Of a DNA stretch of 64,000 bases, positions 9,216-17,202 are shown one piece after another. The stretch comes from Arthrobacter nitrophenolicus (lineage in GTDB: Bacteria > Actinomycetota > Actinomycetes > Actinomycetales > Micrococcaceae). The DNA lies in the NCBI RefSeq assembly GCF_000332815.1, contig NZ_AOFD01000004.1, positions 62,001-126,000 on the forward strand, written 5' to 3'. Position numbers and translations under genes: made by a program. The notes under the pieces are model-generated. The model saw nothing but the letters and a program-made list of their open reading frames with translations, was not told the DNA's origin and searched no databases. Numbering within the stretch: position 1 is the first letter of the stretch; every line of letters starts with the position of its first letter.

Positions 9216-10886
9216 TCAAGGCTTTAGTTGCACCTTCGTGAAAACTTCATTTAAGACCGGCGAGGCCGGGTAGCCCACAACCCGGTCGGAGAGGGCCAGC
9301 GCAGAGATGGGGAAGGCAATCGGAACGGCCGGTACCGTGGCAGCGATCTGGGCGTTGATGGTGTGATATTGCTCATCCCGCTCCTGTCCTTCCGGCAGGC
9401 CACGGGCGCGGTTGATCTTGGAGAAGACCTGCGGATCCTGGTAGCCGAACTCGCCGTTCTTTTCCCCGAACAGGGGACCCACGAAGTTGTCGGCATCGGA
9501 ATAGGAGCCGTTCCAGCCGAGGAGGTGGAGCGCGTGGTCGCCAGGTGACTGGACCTTCTGGAGGTAGCCTTCGGACCATTCCACCGGGACCGGCCGGACA
9601 TTGAAGCCCGCCGCGGTGAGCTGCCGGCTGAGCTCGGCGTACACCTTCTCAGGGGTGGGCAGGTACGGCCGCGTGACGTTCAGCGGGTAGTAGAACTTCA
9701 GTTCCTCGCCCGCGTAGCCGGCTTCCTTGAGGTACTCCTTGGCTTTTGCCAGGTCATGGCCCAGTTCCGGGGCATCGTTATTGAAGCCGCTGATCTTCGG
9801 CGGGACAAACTGGGTTGCCTTTGCCGTGTTGTCGATGAAGAACTTCCGGATCAGGGTTTCCTTGTCGATCGCCATCTCGATGGCCTGCCGGACCTTCAAA
9901 TTCTGCAGGACCGGCACCTCCTGGTTGATGCCCACGTACATCACCGAGAACGGGTCCCGCTGGACGATCTGCTTTCCACGCTTGACCAGTTGGTCGAAGT
10001 TGCCGACGGTCACGGCATCGTAGCCGTCGATCTTGCCGTCGAGCAGGGCCTGGAGCCGGAGCTGCGGATGGTTGTAGGCCAGGAAATTGATGGTGGCAAT
10101 CTGGCCCCGCTCGCCCCAGTACGCCTTGTTGGTCACCAGGGTGACACTTTCCGCGTCCCAGGAGGCGAGGCTGAAAGGACCTGTACCCACGGGACTGGTG
10201 GCAAAGGCGGACAGCGGGGGACCACCGCGGTCCTGGTCCAGGACGTCTGCGGTGCCGGCAGCGAGTGCGGCAGGTGACGCCATGGCGAACGCGGGAAGGG
10301 TGAGCGCCTGGAGGAACGCGGTGAACCGCTGGGTCAGGTCGATCCGTACCGTGTGCTCGGACAGGGCCGTGCAGCTCTTGAAGATGGACAGGTCCGGCTC
10401 ATCCGAGTGTGCCTTGAAGACTCCCTTGAACGAGCTTCCCGGGGCCTGCCGGCGCAGCTCCGCGGAGAAGGCGAACCACCGGTTGAAGTTCACGCAGACG
10501 GCGTCCGCGTTGAAGGGTGTGCCGTCCTGGAAGACCACTCCCTTGCGCAGCGTGAAGGTATAGGAGCGGCCCTCGTTGGACTCGCTCCATTCCGTGGCCA
10601 GCAACGGTGTGGGCTTGCCCGTGGTCTGGTCCACGCCCACCAGCCCCTCAAGGATCTGCCGGGTGATCCGCTGTGACTCGACGTCGCTGGACAGTGCCGG
10701 GTCAAGTCCCAGGGGCTGTGCCGCGGTGCCGAAGTTGAAGGTGGCCGTGGGTTCGGGTGGGGTGGTGGCGCTGGGTGAACCGGACGACGGCGAAGGGGCC
10801 GGAGCTGCCGTGCACGAGGTTGCACCCAGTGCCAGGAGGGCGGCGCCGGCCGTCAGGACCGTCCGCCGCGATGGACTGCTGGGCAC
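9216..10886 (-). CDS. ABC transporter substrate-binding lipoprotein, peptide/nickel family
   Basis: A 556-residue extracytoplasmic solute-binding protein of the SBP_bac_5 (peptide/opine/nickel) family. The N-terminus carries SRRTVLTAG, which resembles a twin-arginine signal, and a lipobox with Cys25 (LGATSC). A low-complexity Ser/Pro/Thr linker follows. The mature domain has family segments such as [19 protein letters not shown] and [20 protein letters not shown]. The start is a GTG with AGAGGTG upstream. No permease or ATPase gene lies beside it, so it is either an orphan receptor for a transporter encoded elsewhere or has a separate role. The substrate cannot be told from sequence. Confidence 0.9.
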   Translation of the reverse strand: MPSSPSRRTVLTAGAALLALGATSCTAAPAPSPSSGSPSATTPPEPTATFNFGTAAQPLGLDPALSSDVESQRITRQILEGLVGVDQTTGKPTPLLATEWSESNEGRSYTFTLRKGVVFQDGTPFNADAVCVNFNRWFAFSAELRRQAPGSSFKGVFKAHSDEPDLSIFKSCTALSEHTVRIDLTQRFTAFLQALTLPAFAMASPAALAAGTADVLDQDRGGPPLSAFATSPVGTGPFSLASWDAESVTLVTNKAYWGERGQIATINFLAYNHPQLRLQALLDGKIDGYDAVTVGNFDQLVKRGKQIVQRDPFSVMYVGINQEVPVLQNLKVRQAIEMAIDKETLIRKFFIDNTAKATQFVPPKISGFNNDAPELGHDLAKAKEYLKEAGYAGEELKFYYPLNVTRPYLPTPEKVYAELSRQLTAAGFNVRPVPVEWSEGYLQKVQSPGDHALHLLGWNGSYSDADNFVGPLFGEKNGEFGYQDPQVFSKINRARGLPEGQERDEQYHTINAQIAATVPAVPIAFPISALALSDRVVGYPASPVLNEVFTKVQLKP

Positions 10887-11076
10887 TCGTGGATCACCTC
10901 TGGATATTGCCGGCTCCGCTACCTGCGGGCCGGAAAGGCCAGTCTAATTGACGGTGCTGCCGGTGCCGGCACCGCTGTTGTCCCCCAGATGCCGCCGCCG
11001 CTTAAGCGCCGGCGCCGGGCTCCGCGGTTGGCGGGGCCCGCGTCCGGATGGTTCGCAGTGCGGTAGTGCCTGCTGC

Positions 11077-11756
11077 CTACTTGGGCATCAGCACAGAGTC
11101 GATGAGGTAGACGGTGGCGTTCTTGGTCTTGACGCCGCCGCAGATCACGTTGGCGTCATCAACCTTGAGCGCGTCGCCGCTGCCGCTCACGGTGACGGAG
11201 CCGCCCTGGACAGTTGCGTGGGTGCCGGCGATCATGTCGGGCGTGATCTGGCCGGGGACAACGTGGTAGGTGAGGATCTTGCTCAGGAGTGCGTCGTCGG
11301 TCTTCAGCGTTTCGATGGTGGCCGGGTCGATCTTGGCGAAGGCCTCGTCCACCGGGGCGAAGACCGTGAATTCGCCGCCGTTAAGCGTGTCCACCAGGTC
11401 AACCTTGGGGTTCAGCTTCCCGGAAACGGCCGCGGTCAGGGTGGTCAGGATGGGGTTGTTCGAGGCGGCAACTGCCACGGGATCGAGGGCCATGCCTTCA
11501 ACCGAGCCGGCGCCGGTGGGAACCTGCTCGGCGTAGCGGCGCAACCCGGGCCCACCAGGTTTGCTGCGGGATCCATGGCAGCGGCGGACGGGCTTGCCGA
11601 CGGGGAGGCGGCCATGCTGGAGGCTGCCGCGGACGGGCTTTCAGCCGCGGCGGAAGACCCCGAGGTGCTGCCGGTCCCGCCACAGGCGGTCAGGCCCAGC
11701 AATGCTGCAGCGGCAACGCCTGCGACGCTGAAGGTTGTGCGCGTGATTGTCTGCAT
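11077..11756 (-). CDS. fasciclin-domain lipoprotein (frame broken by one base)
   Basis: An exported lipoprotein of about 226 residues once one missing base is restored. The N-terminus (ATG 11756, AAGGAG upstream) is a signal peptide with lipobox LTAC (Cys25) and an Ala/Ser/Pro linker. The C-terminal part is a complete fasciclin (FAS1) domain with [17 protein letters not shown] and [14 protein letters not shown], of the MPB70/MPB83-like type. The two halves lie in different frames, joined near 11536, where loss of one G from a GG pair explains the shift. The restored joint reads [13 protein letters not shown], as in intact family members. FAS1 lipoproteins are thought to act in adhesion. It is probably functional in the living cell. 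Confidence 0.85.
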
Positions 11757-11978
11757 TTCAGTTCTCCTTGGATCATGGCTTCTGCTCGCCGCAGACGGAC
11801 TGTCCGCGGCGTCTATCAGGTCTGGCTTTGTAAGCACCTGCCCCAGGCTGGTGTCTCATTGGCTATTCGGCCGGTGGACAGGACCGGATGGGTGGATCCA
11901 GGAAGTTTTTCGGCGGCGGAAGAAATCCGGCCGCAGCGAACGCGCAGGTGAAGGGGGTGTTGGCCCTGTTAAAGCAGA

Positions 11979-12021
11979 AGATCCCCGCTGCCGGATGAAC
12001 TGCACCCCGGCCCGGGGATCT
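11979..12021 (-). terminator. terminator-like hairpin downstream of tRNA-Leu
   Basis: AGATCCCCG and CGGGGATCT form a perfect 9-bp stem, 13 bases after the end of tRNA-Leu on the minus strand. The loop is long and there is no clean U-tract. Confidence 0.45.
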
Positions 12022-12033
12022 CCTGATGTGATG

Positions 12034-12115
12034 TGCGCAAGGGGGGACTTGAACCCCCACGCCCGAAGGCACAGGAACCTAAATCCTGCGTGTCTGCCAA
12101 TTTCACCACTCGCGC
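12034..12115 (-). tRNA. tRNA-Leu (anticodon UAG)
   Basis: An 82-nt class II tRNA with a complete cloverleaf. The acceptor arms are GCGCGAG and CTTGCGC. The anticodon stem-loop is CAGGA-TTTAGGT-TCCTG, giving anticodon UAG, which reads CUA codons. It has a long variable arm and the T-loop GGTTCAAGTCC. The 3' CCA is not encoded. Confidence 0.95.
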
Positions 12116-12237
12116 GTGGCGTCATGCCGAGATGCGTAAAACCGGTACCTCAAAGCAGTACCGGCAATGCGTACGACGCGGATGCCAGTTTTCATTGTAG
12201 CGTCGCCCGCGGCGTGGCCATGCCAGGCCGCGAGAGG

Positions 12238-12711
12238 TCAGACGTCCAGCTTCAGGTCGCGGCGCAGCTTGGCGACGTGGCCGGTTGCGCGGACGTTGTA
12301 CTGGGCAAGCAGAACCTGGCCGTCGGGGTCCACCACGATGGTGGAGCGGATCAGGCCCTCGTACGTCTTTCCATAGTTCTTCTTTTCGCCCCAGGCGCCG
12401 TAGGCCTCGGCCACCGCGTGGTCCTCATCGGCGAGCAAGGGAAAAGTCAGTTCCTCCTTGGCGGCGAACTTGGCCAGCTTTTCCACCGGGTCCGGCGAAA
12501 TTCCCACAACGTCGTACCCGGCCGACTGCAGGGACGAAAGGCTGTCACGGAAGTCGCAGGCCTCCTTGGTGCAGCCCGGCGTGGAAGCGGCCGGGTAGAA
12601 GTAGACGATGGTGTGCCGGCCGTTGCCCGGGGACAGGCTGACGTCCTGGCCGGATGAGTCCTTGAGGGTGAATGCGGGGGCTTTGTCGCCAATCACGAGT
12701 CTGTCAGCCAT
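12238..12711 (-). CDS. bcp: thiol peroxidase, BCP/PrxQ-type peroxiredoxin
   Basis: A 157-residue cytoplasmic peroxiredoxin that reduces hydrogen peroxide and organic peroxides with thioredoxin-type electron donors. The active-site segment TPGCTKEACDFRD holds the peroxidatic Cys47 and the resolving Cys52, the five-residue spacing typical of BCP/PrxQ enzymes. The length is normal for the family. I chose ATG 12711, which has TAGGAG 7 bases upstream; the open frame runs further but conservation does not. It is divergent from a MarR-family gene across an 87-base gap, so that regulator may control it, although the regulator has no cysteine. Confidence 0.95.
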   Translation of the reverse strand: MADRLVIGDKAPAFTLKDSSGQDVSLSPGNGRHTIVYFYPAASTPGCTKEACDFRDSLSSLQSAGYDVVGISPDPVEKLAKFAAKEELTFPLLADEDHAVAEAYGAWGEKKNYGKTYEGLIRSTIVVDPDGQVLLAQYNVRATGHVAKLRRDLKLDV

Positions 12712-12785
12712 TGTTTTTCTCCTAGTTGCAGGCGGGACACAACAGCCTAGTAAGGGGGAGGGGCCGGTGCTAATCGGCACTTGGC

Positions 12786-12791
12786 TATACT
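12786..12791 (+). promoter_or_regulatory. -10 box for marR-like gene (leaderless)
   Basis: TATACT lies 7 bases before the ATG at 12799, predicting a leaderless transcript. Just upstream GTGC and GCAC (12767-12770 and 12777-12780) form a small inverted repeat that could be an operator. Confidence 0.45.
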
Positions 12792-12798
12792 TGCTGCT

Positions 12799-13262
12799 AT
12801 GCCTGATATGGAGCACTGGCCCACGGGACGCCTCTTGTCCACTGCTGCGCGCCTCGTAGAACACTCATGGAACGAAAAACTTGGTGCCATCGGTCTCACG
12901 CATGCCGGAGTCATAGCCATTGAGGTTTTGGCTGCCCAGGGACCATGACCCAGGCACAGCTTGCCCAGTTTGTGCGTGTACAGGCACAAACCATGGGCAA
13001 AACCCTCAGCCGGCTTGAGTCGCACGGGCACATCGTGCGGGTTCGCAGCACCTCGGACCGCAGGAGCCACGTGGTGTCACTCACCGAACGGGGCAAGGAA
13101 GCGGTTGCGGCTGCCGTCGAGATGGAGCGTTCCGTCCTTGCCTCCGCGTCGATCGACCCTGAAGTACTACGGCAGGAGCTCAAGGCCGTGGTCCGGGAAC
13201 TCGCCAGCCAGTTCGGCACCGTGCCCAGCAACGCCGCGGCCCTCGTGGAGAATTCACCCTAG
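12799..13262 (+). CDS. MarR-family transcriptional regulator (frame broken by one base)
   Basis: About 154 residues after restoring one base. The first part (MPDMEHWPTGRL onward) and the second part (MTQAQLAQFVRVQAQTMGKT onward) lie in adjacent frames and join at 12943-12945. There GGACCATGACC should probably read GGACCCATGACC. The winged helix carries the MarR wing motif STSDRRSHVVSLTERG. There is no cysteine, so it is not a thiol-based OhrR-type sensor. It is divergent from the peroxiredoxin gene and followed by a strong terminator at 13297. A short product starting at the internal ATG 12945 would lack the N-terminal dimerisation helix, so the full frame is the better model. Confidence 0.85.
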
Positions 13263-13296
13263 GCAGTTCCTGCCGCCGGCCGGTCCGGACAAACGG

Positions 13297-13340
13297 GGCG
13301 TGACCGCAGTTTCAGCAGAAGCTGCAGTCACGCCTTTTTT
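13297..13340 (+). terminator. rho-independent terminator of marR-like gene
   Basis: Outer stem GGCGTGAC/GTCACGCC (13297-13304 with 13327-13334), an inner stem in the long loop, and six T residues at 13335-13340. Confidence 0.85.
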
Positions 13341-13412
13341 GTGGGCGCTGTAACCACCGTTGCCGGGCGGGAACGGCGCGGCGCTGCCACCCCGTATCCG
13401 CGGCATAAAAAC

Positions 13413-13456
13413 AAAACAGCCCCCGGCCCGCGTTTCCGCAAGCCGGAGGCTGTTTT
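13413..13456 (-). terminator. terminator downstream of tRNA-Lys
   Basis: On the minus strand AAAACAGCCTCCGGC pairs with GCCGGGGGCTGTTTT, and the distal arm runs into a T-rich stretch. It begins 6 bases after the tRNA-Lys CCA end. Confidence 0.75.
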
Positions 13457-13461
13457 CCCAG

Positions 13462-13537
13462 TGGTGCACCCCCCGGGACTTGAACCCGGAACCCATTGAT
13501 TAAGAGTCAATTGCTCTGCCAATTGAGCTAGAGGTGC
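13462..13537 (-). tRNA. tRNA-Lys (anticodon CUU)
   Basis: A complete cloverleaf. The acceptor arms are GCACCTC and GGGGTGC, the anticodon loop is CTCTTAA giving CUU, and the T-loop is GGTTCAAGTCC. The mature 3' CCA is encoded (13462-13464). It is followed by its own terminator on the minus strand. Confidence 0.96.
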
Positions 13538-13667
13538 ATCTTGTTTGTTTCAGTCATTCGGGCTTTTTCTTTCCCGTTGACCTCCGCAACGACATGAAAC
13601 TCTACACGAACTTTTGGTGCATGTGAAATCGGGCCCCGTTTCGAGGGGCGGGTCGCACTCGGGCTGG

Positions 13668-13705
13668 CAAAACCCCCGGAAAATCAAGGGTTTCCGGAGG
13701 TTTTG
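13668..13705 (-). terminator. terminator of sunset-domain gene
   Basis: On the minus strand CAAAACCTCCGGAAA pairs with TTTCCGGGGGTTTTG across an 8-base loop, about 90 bases beyond the stop codon at 13797. The rest of 13538-13796 shows no gene. Confidence 0.55.
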
Positions 13706-13796
13706 CGCGTCACTGCCTGCCGGAAAAGACGTCCCGATCCTGCAGAGCTGGCCGGCGGGTTCCTGTGAGTTGGGCCACAGCCGGCCGGGGTGGCTG

Positions 13797-14894
13797 CTAA
13801 AGGCGCTTGCGGCGGGGCGCCCGGAAACCCGCGGCTTCCGCATGCGCCGCCGATTCAAACCAGACGTCAGCCCTGGTTTCCCCGAAGTCCGGGTGCCCTT
13901 CCTCGTAATAGACCATCGCGCCGGCGTCGCCCTTGACCTCGAACCCGGCAGGTCCGCTGCCGTCCGGTCCTGCTGCGGCCGAGCCGGCACCGTAGGGTTC
14001 GGCTGCGGCGAGGTGCCCCGCGGCTTCCGGCTGGTATCCGGCCCCGGTGTCTTCCCCGGGACCCCGGTCCTGCACGTCGTGGTCGGCCCCTGTTTCCACC
14101 AAGGCAGAGGACTGTGCCCGGTCCAGGGTCTCGGCTTCCGCCGCACCGGCCGGAATGGCAGGGCCTGTTGCCGCGGGGGTCGTCCCTGCCGCCGCGGTTC
14201 CCTGTGTGGCAGTTCCCTGCGTGGCGGGGGAGGGGGTGCCGGTGGCGCCTGTCCGGGCCGCTGCCGGGGTGCCGGCGTCGTCCGCTTCTTCAACTGCGGC
14301 GGTTTCGGCGCCCGGAAGGGTCGGCGCATGCGGTCCCGTGTACTCGGGATGGTGGACGGGCCGGGCAGGTTCCGCGGCGGACTGTTCCGTCGCGCCGTGA
14401 GGCGCTGCCGGAGCCACTGCTTCGGGGGTGGTATGCGATGCCGCTGCTGAACCGGCGCGGGCGGAGGGGGAGCCACCTGCTTCGGACCACTGTGTTTCCC
14501 ATTCGGCCTGGTCCTGGTGCCGCCGCTCGTCGTGGGATGTCCCGCCGGCGCTGCCATGAGAGGCATCCGCACCGGCCGGCGTTGCCGCGCTGGACCCGGC
14601 TCCCGACCGCTCCCGCCGCGGCGTTTCTTCCACCGGTGCCGGGGCCGGTTCGTCAGCGGTAGTGGGTGCCGCGGGCTCGGCAGGCCGGCCGAAGCCGGCC
14701 GCAGTGGCGATCCCCGTGGTGCCTGCCGCCTCAGCGGAAGGAGCGGCCCCGCCTGAGGACAGTGCGCCGTCGCTGTGGGGAGTATTCGTCACGGTCGGCT
14801 CGTGCTGCGACTTCGTCGAGTTGCTGCGGTTCAGCAACCACCACACGATGCCGACGGCCACAACAATCAGAATGACCCAGAAAAACGTATCCAT
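13797..14894 (-). CDS. membrane-anchored sunset-domain (ArfC-like) protein
   Basis: A 365-residue protein in three parts. An N-terminal transmembrane helix (residues 2-21, WVILIVVAVGIVWWLL) is followed by about 280 residues of low-complexity Ala/Pro/Gly/Thr/Glu sequence. The C-terminal 50-residue domain contains FEVKGDAGAMVYYEEG, then ADVWFESAAHAEAAGF, and ends APRRKRL. That last domain matches the 'sunset' domain named from mycobacterial ArfC, a partner of the OmpATb/ArfA system. With the helix at the very N-terminus and a basic tail, the topology is uncertain. The linker is far longer than in the short mycobacterial protein. It stands alone, upstream of and divergent from ilvD. The domain call is moderate to good; the function is unknown. 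Confidence 0.75.
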   Translation of the reverse strand: MDTFFWVILIVVAVGIVWWLLNRSNSTKSQHEPTVTNTPHSDGALSSGGAAPSAEAAGTTGIATAAGFGRPAEPAAPTTADEPAPAPVEETPRRERSGAGSSAATPAGADASHGSAGGTSHDERRHQDQAEWETQWSEAGGSPSARAGSAAASHTTPEAVAPAAPHGATEQSAAEPARPVHHPEYTGPHAPTLPGAETAAVEEADDAGTPAAARTGATGTPSPATQGTATQGTAAAGTTPAATGPAIPAGAAEAETLDRAQSSALVETGADHDVQDRGPGEDTGAGYQPEAAGHLAAAEPYGAGSAAAGPDGSGPAGFEVKGDAGAMVYYEEGHPDFGETRADVWFESAAHAEAAGFRAPRRKRL

Positions 14895-15045
14895 GGCTAA
14901 CCCTTCAGTCAGGAGGCAAGGTGTCCTGCCCCCGACGCTACGTCGGGTGCCTAACGCTGTCTAGGTTTTCGCACGCCGGAAGCGGGGCAGCGGTACCTGC
15001 AGGGGTGAGGCGGGCCACACCTGGAATACCCCGGATGGTGTTTGC

Positions 15046-15064
15046 GTCTCAAAATATGAGATGC
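15046..15064. promoter_or_regulatory. putative IclR-type (LtbR/NdgR-like) operator upstream of ilvD
   Basis: GTCTCAAAATATGAGATGC contains TCTCA-5-TGAGA, an inverted repeat. It matches 17 of 19 bases of the site between the IclR gene and leuC at 42112-42130. The rest of 14895-15157 has no gene. Confidence 0.6.
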
Positions 15065-15144
15065 CAGTCCACTATCTGGCAGAAATAATCCGGATTTTCG
15101 GCTATGACCGCCTTACGCGGTCCTTCCGGCCTCCGTCGGAGCCA

Positions 15145-15150
15145 TAGACT
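15145..15150 (+). promoter_or_regulatory. -10 box of ilvD (leaderless)
   Basis: TAGACT ends 7 bases before the ilvD ATG at 15158, and no Shine-Dalgarno sequence lies between them. No convincing -35 hexamer is seen. Confidence 0.45.
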
Positions 15151-15157
15151 TTCCCCT

Positions 15158-16876
15158 ATGAGTGAGACCACCATCGCAACCGACAACAAGCCTGACATCA
15201 AACCCCGTAGCCGGGTCGTAACCGACGGAATCCACGCTGCACCGGCACGTGGCATGTTCCGGGCGGTCGGCATGGGGGACGACGACTTCGCGAAGCCCCA
15301 GGTCGGTGTCGCGAGCTCGTGGAACGAAATCACTCCCTGCAACCTCTCCCTTAACCGGCTTGCCCAGGGCGCCAAGGAAGGCGTCCACGCGGGTGGCGGT
15401 TTCCCCATGCAGTTCGGCACCATCTCCGTCTCGGACGGCATCTCCATGGGCCATGAGGGCATGCACTTCTCCCTCGTGTCCCGCGAAGTCATCGCAGATT
15501 CCGTGGAAACCGTCATGCAGGCCGAGCGCATCGATGGATCCGTGCTGCTGGCAGGCTGCGACAAATCCCTTCCCGGCATGCTCATGGCCGCCGCCCGCCT
15601 GGACTTGTCCAGCGTGTTCCTCTACGCCGGCTCCATCATGCCCGGCTGGGTCAAGCTTGAGGACGGCTCCGAAAAGGAAGTCACCCTCATCGACGCCTTC
15701 GAGGCTGTTGGCGCCTGCGCGGCCGGCAAGATGAGCATGGAGGACCTGACCCGGATCGAAAAGGCCATCTGCCCCGGCGAAGGTGCCTGCGGCGGTATGT
15801 ACACGGCCAACACCATGGCCTGCATCGGTGAGGCCCTGGGCATGTCCCTGCCCGGCTCCGCAGCCCCGCCGTCGGCGGACCGCCGTCGCGATGAGTTCGC
15901 CCGCAAGTCCGGCGAAGCTGTGGTCAACCTGCTGCGCCAGGGCATCACCGCCCGCGACATCATGACCAAGAAGGCCTTCGAGAACGCCATCGCCGTAACC
16001 ATGGCGTTCGGCGGCTCCACCAACGCCGTCCTGCACCTGCTGGCCATCGCCCGTGAGGCGGAGGTCGAGCTGACCCTGGACGACTTCAACCGCATCGGCG
16101 ACAAGATCCCGCACCTTGGCGACCTCAAGCCCTTCGGCCGCTACGTGATGACGGACGTCGACAAGATCGGCGGCGTCCCGGTCATCATGAAGGCGCTGCT
16201 CGACGCCGGCCTGCTGCACGGGGACTGCCTCACCGTGACCGGCAAGACCGTCGCGGAAAACCTCGAGGCCATCAACCCGCCGGACGTGGACGGCAAGATC
16301 CTGCGTGCGCTGGACAACCCCATCCACAAGACGGGCGGCATCACCATCCTGCACGGCACCATGGCCCCCGAAGGCGCCGTCGTGAAGAGCGCCGGCTTCG
16401 ACGCTGACGTCTTTGAAGGCACCGCCCGGGTGTTCGAGCGTGAACAGGGAGCCCTGGACGCGCTGGACAACGGCCAGATCAAGGCCGGCGACGTTGTCGT
16501 GATCCGTTATGAAGGCCCCAAGGGCGGTCCCGGCATGCGCGAGATGCTCGCCATCACCGGCGCCATCAAGGGCGCGGGCCTGGGCAAGGACGTCCTGCTC
16601 CTGACCGACGGCCGGTTCTCCGGCGGCACCACCGGCCTGTGCATCGGCCACGTTGCGCCTGAAGCGGTCGACGGCGGCCCCATCGCCTTCGTCAAGGACG
16701 GCGACCGGATCCGCGTCGACATCGCCGCCCGCAGCTTCGACCTGCTGGTTGACGAAGGCGAACTCGAAGCCCGCAAGGTGGGCTGGGAGCCGCTGCCGGC
16801 CCGTTACACCAAGGGTGTCCTGGCCAAGTACGCCAAGCTGGTGCACAGCGCCAGCACCGGCGCATACTGCGGCTAG
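15158..16876 (+). CDS. ilvD: dihydroxy-acid dehydratase
   Basis: A 572-residue Fe-S cluster enzyme that dehydrates 2,3-dihydroxy-isovalerate and 2,3-dihydroxy-3-methylvalerate to the 2-oxo acids, the third step of valine and isoleucine synthesis. Recognisable features are the Cys-bearing [39 protein letters not shown], and [16 protein letters not shown] near the C-terminus, with normal family length. I chose ATG 15158 ([12 protein letters not shown]); an upstream frame extends to 15104 but overlaps the -10 box. The enzyme acts in the cytoplasm. A 19-bp inverted repeat at 15046, shared with leuC, suggests control by the IclR regulator near leuC. ilvBNC follows as a separate unit. Confidence 0.97.
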   Translation: MSETTIATDNKPDIKPRSRVVTDGIHAAPARGMFRAVGMGDDDFAKPQVGVASSWNEITPCNLSLNRLAQGAKEGVHAGGGFPMQFGTISVSDGISMGHEGMHFSLVSREVIADSVETVMQAERIDGSVLLAGCDKSLPGMLMAAARLDLSSVFLYAGSIMPGWVKLEDGSEKEVTLIDAFEAVGACAAGKMSMEDLTRIEKAICPGEGACGGMYTANTMACIGEALGMSLPGSAAPPSADRRRDEFARKSGEAVVNLLRQGITARDIMTKKAFENAIAVTMAFGGSTNAVLHLLAIAREAEVELTLDDFNRIGDKIPHLGDLKPFGRYVMTDVDKIGGVPVIMKALLDAGLLHGDCLTVTGKTVAENLEAINPPDVDGKILRALDNPIHKTGGITILHGTMAPEGAVVKSAGFDADVFEGTARVFEREQGALDALDNGQIKAGDVVVIRYEGPKGGPGMREMLAITGAIKGAGLGKDVLLLTDGRFSGGTTGLCIGHVAPEAVDGGPIAFVKDGDRIRVDIAARSFDLLVDEGELEARKVGWEPLPARYTKGVLAKYAKLVHSASTGAYCG

Positions 16877-16882
16877 GAGGTC

Positions 16883-16922
16883 TCGACAGGCTCAACCACC
16901 GGCCGTTGGTTGAGCCCGTCGA
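16883..16922. repeat. REP-like palindrome, also possible ilvD terminator
   Basis: TCGACAGGCTCAACCA and TGGTTGAGCCCGTCGA pair over 16 bases with one mismatch around an 8-base loop, 6 bases after the ilvD stop. The sequence is of the kind repeated between genes in Arthrobacter chromosomes (from general recollection). Only one copy is seen in this window. Confidence 0.6.
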
Positions 16923-16953
16923 TACCGTTGGTCCTGCATCGCGGGATCAAAAG

Positions 16954-16972
16954 GTGGACAATGTTGTCCACA
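16954..16972. promoter_or_regulatory. palindrome of two DnaA-box-like arms upstream of ilvB leader
   Basis: GTGGACAA-TG-TTGTCCAC is a perfect inverted repeat (16954-16971). The right arm extends to TTGTCCACA, the DnaA-box consensus known from Streptomyces and Mycobacterium; the left arm reads TTGTCCACC on the other strand. It overlaps the likely -35 region of the ilvBNC leader promoter (TAGGGT at about 16981). The binding protein is unproven. Confidence 0.5.
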
Positions 16973-17030
16973 TGGTGAGATAGGGTGGTGCTTCGTTGAC
17001 ACCCATCCCACCAGAGGGAAAACTGAACGC

Positions 17031-17087
17031 ATGACTTTCGTTACCGCCGGCACCGTCGTCGTCCTTACCAAGCGCGTGGCACTATAG
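17031..17087 (+). CDS. ilvBNC leader peptide
   Basis: An 18-codon open frame, MTFVTAGTVVVLTKRVAL, preceded by AGAGGG and followed by an intrinsic terminator before ilvB. The run Val-Val-Val-Leu (GTC GTC GTC CTT) and further Val and Leu codons are what a ribosome would stall on when valine or leucine is short. Complementary segments support alternative folds: TTCGTTACC (17037-17045) pairs with GGTAACGAA (17096-17104), and GCGCGTG (17072-17078) pairs with CACGCGC (17109-17115). This is the classic attenuation layout for ilv operons. The peptide itself probably has no other role. Confidence 0.85.
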   Translation: MTFVTAGTVVVLTKRVAL

Positions 17088-17115
17088 CCTCCTCTGGTAA
17101 CGAACCGTCACGCGC

Positions 17116-17153
17116 AAACCCCTCGAAGAGCCGCCAGGCTGAGGGGTTTTTTT
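17116..17153 (+). terminator. ilvBNC attenuator (intrinsic terminator)
   Basis: AAACCCCTC pairs with GAGGGGTTT (17116-17124 with 17141-17149) around a 16-base loop, ending in a run of seven T. It lies 29 bases after the leader-peptide stop and 50 bases before ilvB. It is the terminator half of the attenuator. Confidence 0.85.
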
Positions 17154-17202
17154 ATTTCCTGCAGTTTCCATGAACCACAGATGATCCACAAGGAAGAGTC
17201 CG

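Noticed and set aside
13550-14572. Pro/Arg-rich minus-strand frame overlapping the sunset-domain gene
   Set aside because: It is a frame shadow of the Ala/Pro-rich linker, with no start context or domain.
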